A stretch of DNA of 64,000 nucleotides from Fervidibacter sinensis (GTDB taxonomy: Bacteria > Armatimonadota > Fervidibacteria > Fervidibacterales > Fervidibacteraceae), in assembly GCA_032161045.1 (NCBI GenBank), contig JAVHTH010000008.1; one strand, written 5' to 3'. Position 1 is the first letter of the stretch; every line of letters starts with the position of its first letter. Below, piece after piece: positions 62,333-64,000 of this stretch. The notes beneath the pieces are model-generated. The model saw only the letters and a program-made list of their open reading frames with translations. It was not told where the DNA came from and made no database searches. A program made the position numbers and the translations under genes.

Positions 62333-63994
62333 ATGTGTGAGAAGAGGTGGCAATGTTTTGTCCTCACTGTCCTTGTTTGTTTTGTTTGCGTTGCCTTCTC
62401 AATTGGCGCTCTCTTATCCCAGCAAAAATCTGCTGCAAAGAAACAAACCTTCATGGTGCCGATGAGAGACGGGGTTCGCCTTGCTACTGACATCTATCTC
62501 CCAGAAGGTGAAGGCCCTTTCCCTGTAATCCTGCTCCGCTCACCCTATGACCGCAAACTTGGTGAAGGCATTGCTCAACAGGCAGTGAGTCGTGGTTATG
62601 CTATGGTGATTCAGAACACAAGAGGGCGTTTTGGCTCGGAAGGGGAAAACTTGCCTTTTGAAGCAGATGGTTGGTGGGGACCTTGTGACGGTGAGGACAC
62701 AGTTGAATGGATCATGAAACAACCCTGGTGCAACGGCAAAATCGGGACATGGGGCGGTTCAGCGTTAGGCATCACTCAATACCTTTTGGCAGGCACTGGC
62801 ACGAAGAAAATTGTCGCCCAACACATAACGGTAGGTGCACCCAGTCTCTACCAAGCCGTATATTGGGGCGGAGTGTTCCGAAAAGCGCTTATTGAAGATT
62901 GGCTTCGTATCAGCCAATTCAGTCCCGAAGCATTGAAACTTTGGAAATCACACCACACTTATGATGCCTATTGGCGTGAGCGAGATATGACACACCGCTA
63001 CCAAATGGTCAACTGCCCTGCAGTTCACATTGGCGGATGGTATGACATTTTCGCTCAAGCAACCTTAGATGCTTTTATTGGCTATCAAACCAAAGGCGGA
63101 CAAAATGCTCGTGGCAAACAGAAATTGTTGATGGGACCATGGGCGCACGGTGTTTTTCAAGAAAAGGTGGGTGAACTCATTTTCCCTAACGCCAAAAACC
63201 CACCGACATCTTTTCATGACGCTTGGAAGTGGTTTGACCACTACTTGAAAGGCATAGACAACGGTGTGGACCGTGAGCCAGCGGTGACATATTATGTGAT
63301 GGGTGATGTCACTGACCCCAATGCTCCGGGAAACAAATGGCGAACAGCAGACCAATGGCCTCCAATAAAAGCGACGCTGACTCCTTTTTACCTTCATCCC
63401 GATAATTCGCTTTCTCCCCAGAAACCGAGCCAAGACAGCGCTTTCACCTATACCTACGACCCCAAAAACCCAGTGCCAACAATCGGTGGACCAAACTTGA
63501 CTTTGCCTGCGGGACCGATGGACCAACGAAAAATTGAAATTCGCCCCGATGTTCTGGTTTTCTCCAGTGAGCCACTTAAAGAACCGTTGGAAGTTACGGG
63601 GAGGGTAAAGGTGATTCTGTGGGCATCCAGTGATGCCCCTGACACCGATTTTGTAGCGAAGTTATGCGATGTTTATCCAGATGGGCGTTCGTTCAATGTC
63701 TGCGAAGGCATCATCCGAGCGAGATTTCGTGAAGGCTTTTCAAAGGAGCGATGGATGCAGCCGGGCAAAATTTACCGCTTTGAGATAGACCTTTGGAGCA
63801 CCAGCATTGTCTTCAACAAGGGGCATCGCATTCGCCTACTAATCACTTCCAGCAATGCTCCCGCTTTTGACCCTAATCCAAACACAGGTGAACCGTTTTA
63901 TTCCGAAGACCGGACGAGAATAGCCCGAAACACGATTCACATAGGTCCTAACCATCCCAGTCATATCCTGTTGCCAGTAGTGAAGGGCAAATGA
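62333..63994 (+). CDS. CocE/NonD-type hydrolase (S15-like)
   Basis: A 553-residue exported alpha/beta-hydrolase with an N-terminal signal (FVLTVLVCFVCVAFSIGALL). The nucleophile elbow is GTWGGSALGITQYL (Ser in GGSALG), followed by GGWYDIFAQATLDAF with a probable catalytic Asp and GPWAHGVF with a His. The C-terminal jelly-roll domain (VKVILWASSDAPDTDFVAKL, DVYPDGRSFNVCEG, GHRIRLLITSSNAPAFDPNP) is typical of X-Pro dipeptidyl peptidase and cocaine-esterase-like enzymes. The true substrate is unknown; an acyl ester or peptide is likely. The gene is complete, ending at 63994. Start ATG at 62333 follows GGGGGAG. Confidence 0.92.
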   Translation: MCEKRWQCFVLTVLVCFVCVAFSIGALLSQQKSAAKKQTFMVPMRDGVRLATDIYLPEGEGPFPVILLRSPYDRKLGEGIAQQAVSRGYAMVIQNTRGRFGSEGENLPFEADGWWGPCDGEDTVEWIMKQPWCNGKIGTWGGSALGITQYLLAGTGTKKIVAQHITVGAPSLYQAVYWGGVFRKALIEDWLRISQFSPEALKLWKSHHTYDAYWRERDMTHRYQMVNCPAVHIGGWYDIFAQATLDAFIGYQTKGGQNARGKQKLLMGPWAHGVFQEKVGELIFPNAKNPPTSFHDAWKWFDHYLKGIDNGVDREPAVTYYVMGDVTDPNAPGNKWRTADQWPPIKATLTPFYLHPDNSLSPQKPSQDSAFTYTYDPKNPVPTIGGPNLTLPAGPMDQRKIEIRPDVLVFSSEPLKEPLEVTGRVKVILWASSDAPDTDFVAKLCDVYPDGRSFNVCEGIIRARFREGFSKERWMQPGKIYRFEIDLWSTSIVFNKGHRIRLLITSSNAPAFDPNPNTGEPFYSEDRTRIARNTIHIGPNHPSHILLPVVKGK

Positions 63995-64000
63995 ACAGGT

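Overview
The window looks like a contig from a thermophilic, didermic member of the Armatimonadota, most like the Fervidibacter group. This is an inference from gene content: prepilin-like proteins with an H-X9-DG signature, an exosortase with a PEP-CTERM substrate, a DUF6785/6784-type membrane protein, large secreted amidohydrolases and glycosidase-like proteins, and CMP-Kdo/heptose enzymes that imply an outer membrane. One run of exactly 100 N, flanked by a 127-bp duplicated overlap, shows that it is a scaffolded short-read (probably metagenomic) assembly.

Layout. 1-1.5 kb: a 299-bp exact direct repeat in two copies around a small sigma-factor gene, with dense palindromic and tandem repeats. 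1.5-13 kb (minus strand): an exopolysaccharide/envelope locus with two GT4 glycosyltransferases, an O-antigen polymerase/ligase-like protein, a polysaccharide deacetylase, a hexapeptide acyltransferase, a GT-C glycosyltransferase with TPRs, an exosortase fused to an EpsI-like domain, and its probable PEP-CTERM substrate. 13.5-17.4 kb: a CoA-binding protein and uvrA, whose coding sequence holds three in-frame repeat insertions. 18-21.5 kb: tsaE-tsaB, a prepilin-like gene, and a DAHP synthase gene preceded by a good promoter and a 34-codon leader ORF rich in Phe and Tyr codons. 21.5-32 kb: mixed metabolism (secreted protein, tRNA-binding protein, dehydrogenase, sugar-binding protein, glycogen debranching enzyme, FAD/4Fe-4S subunit, Gfo/Idh oxidoreductase plus nucleoside hydrolase, EAL-HDOD regulator). 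32-39 kb: a 1520-residue M28-like/FtsX fusion followed by a polytopic transporter-like protein. 39-48 kb: DUF4432 epimerase-like protein, a RelE-type toxin-antitoxin pair, TrpB2, a methyltransferase, a membrane protein, a glycosidase-like protein and an RfaE2-KdsB fusion. 48-54.7 kb: two amidohydrolases with partly lost metal sites and a sigma-like/helical-repeat protein. 54.9-64 kb: DegT aminotransferase, a decayed DUF6785/6784 gene, phosphoesterases, a prepilin operon with a beta-propeller gene interrupted by TGA, and a CocE/NonD hydrolase.

The most striking features are: (1) the aromatic leader peptide and 8-bp GC hairpin upstream of the DAHP synthase gene, which look like an attenuator for aromatic amino-acid synthesis; (2) several families of intergenic repeats, including degenerate arrays with a 7-base period that also sit in frame inside uvrA, a 29-base unit used singly, in tandem and as inverted pairs, twin hairpins whose arms vary in a compensated way, and a MITE-like element with 39-bp imperfect inverted ends; (3) a ~58-bp upstream module shared by two distant genes. 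No tRNA, rRNA or CRISPR array was recognised.
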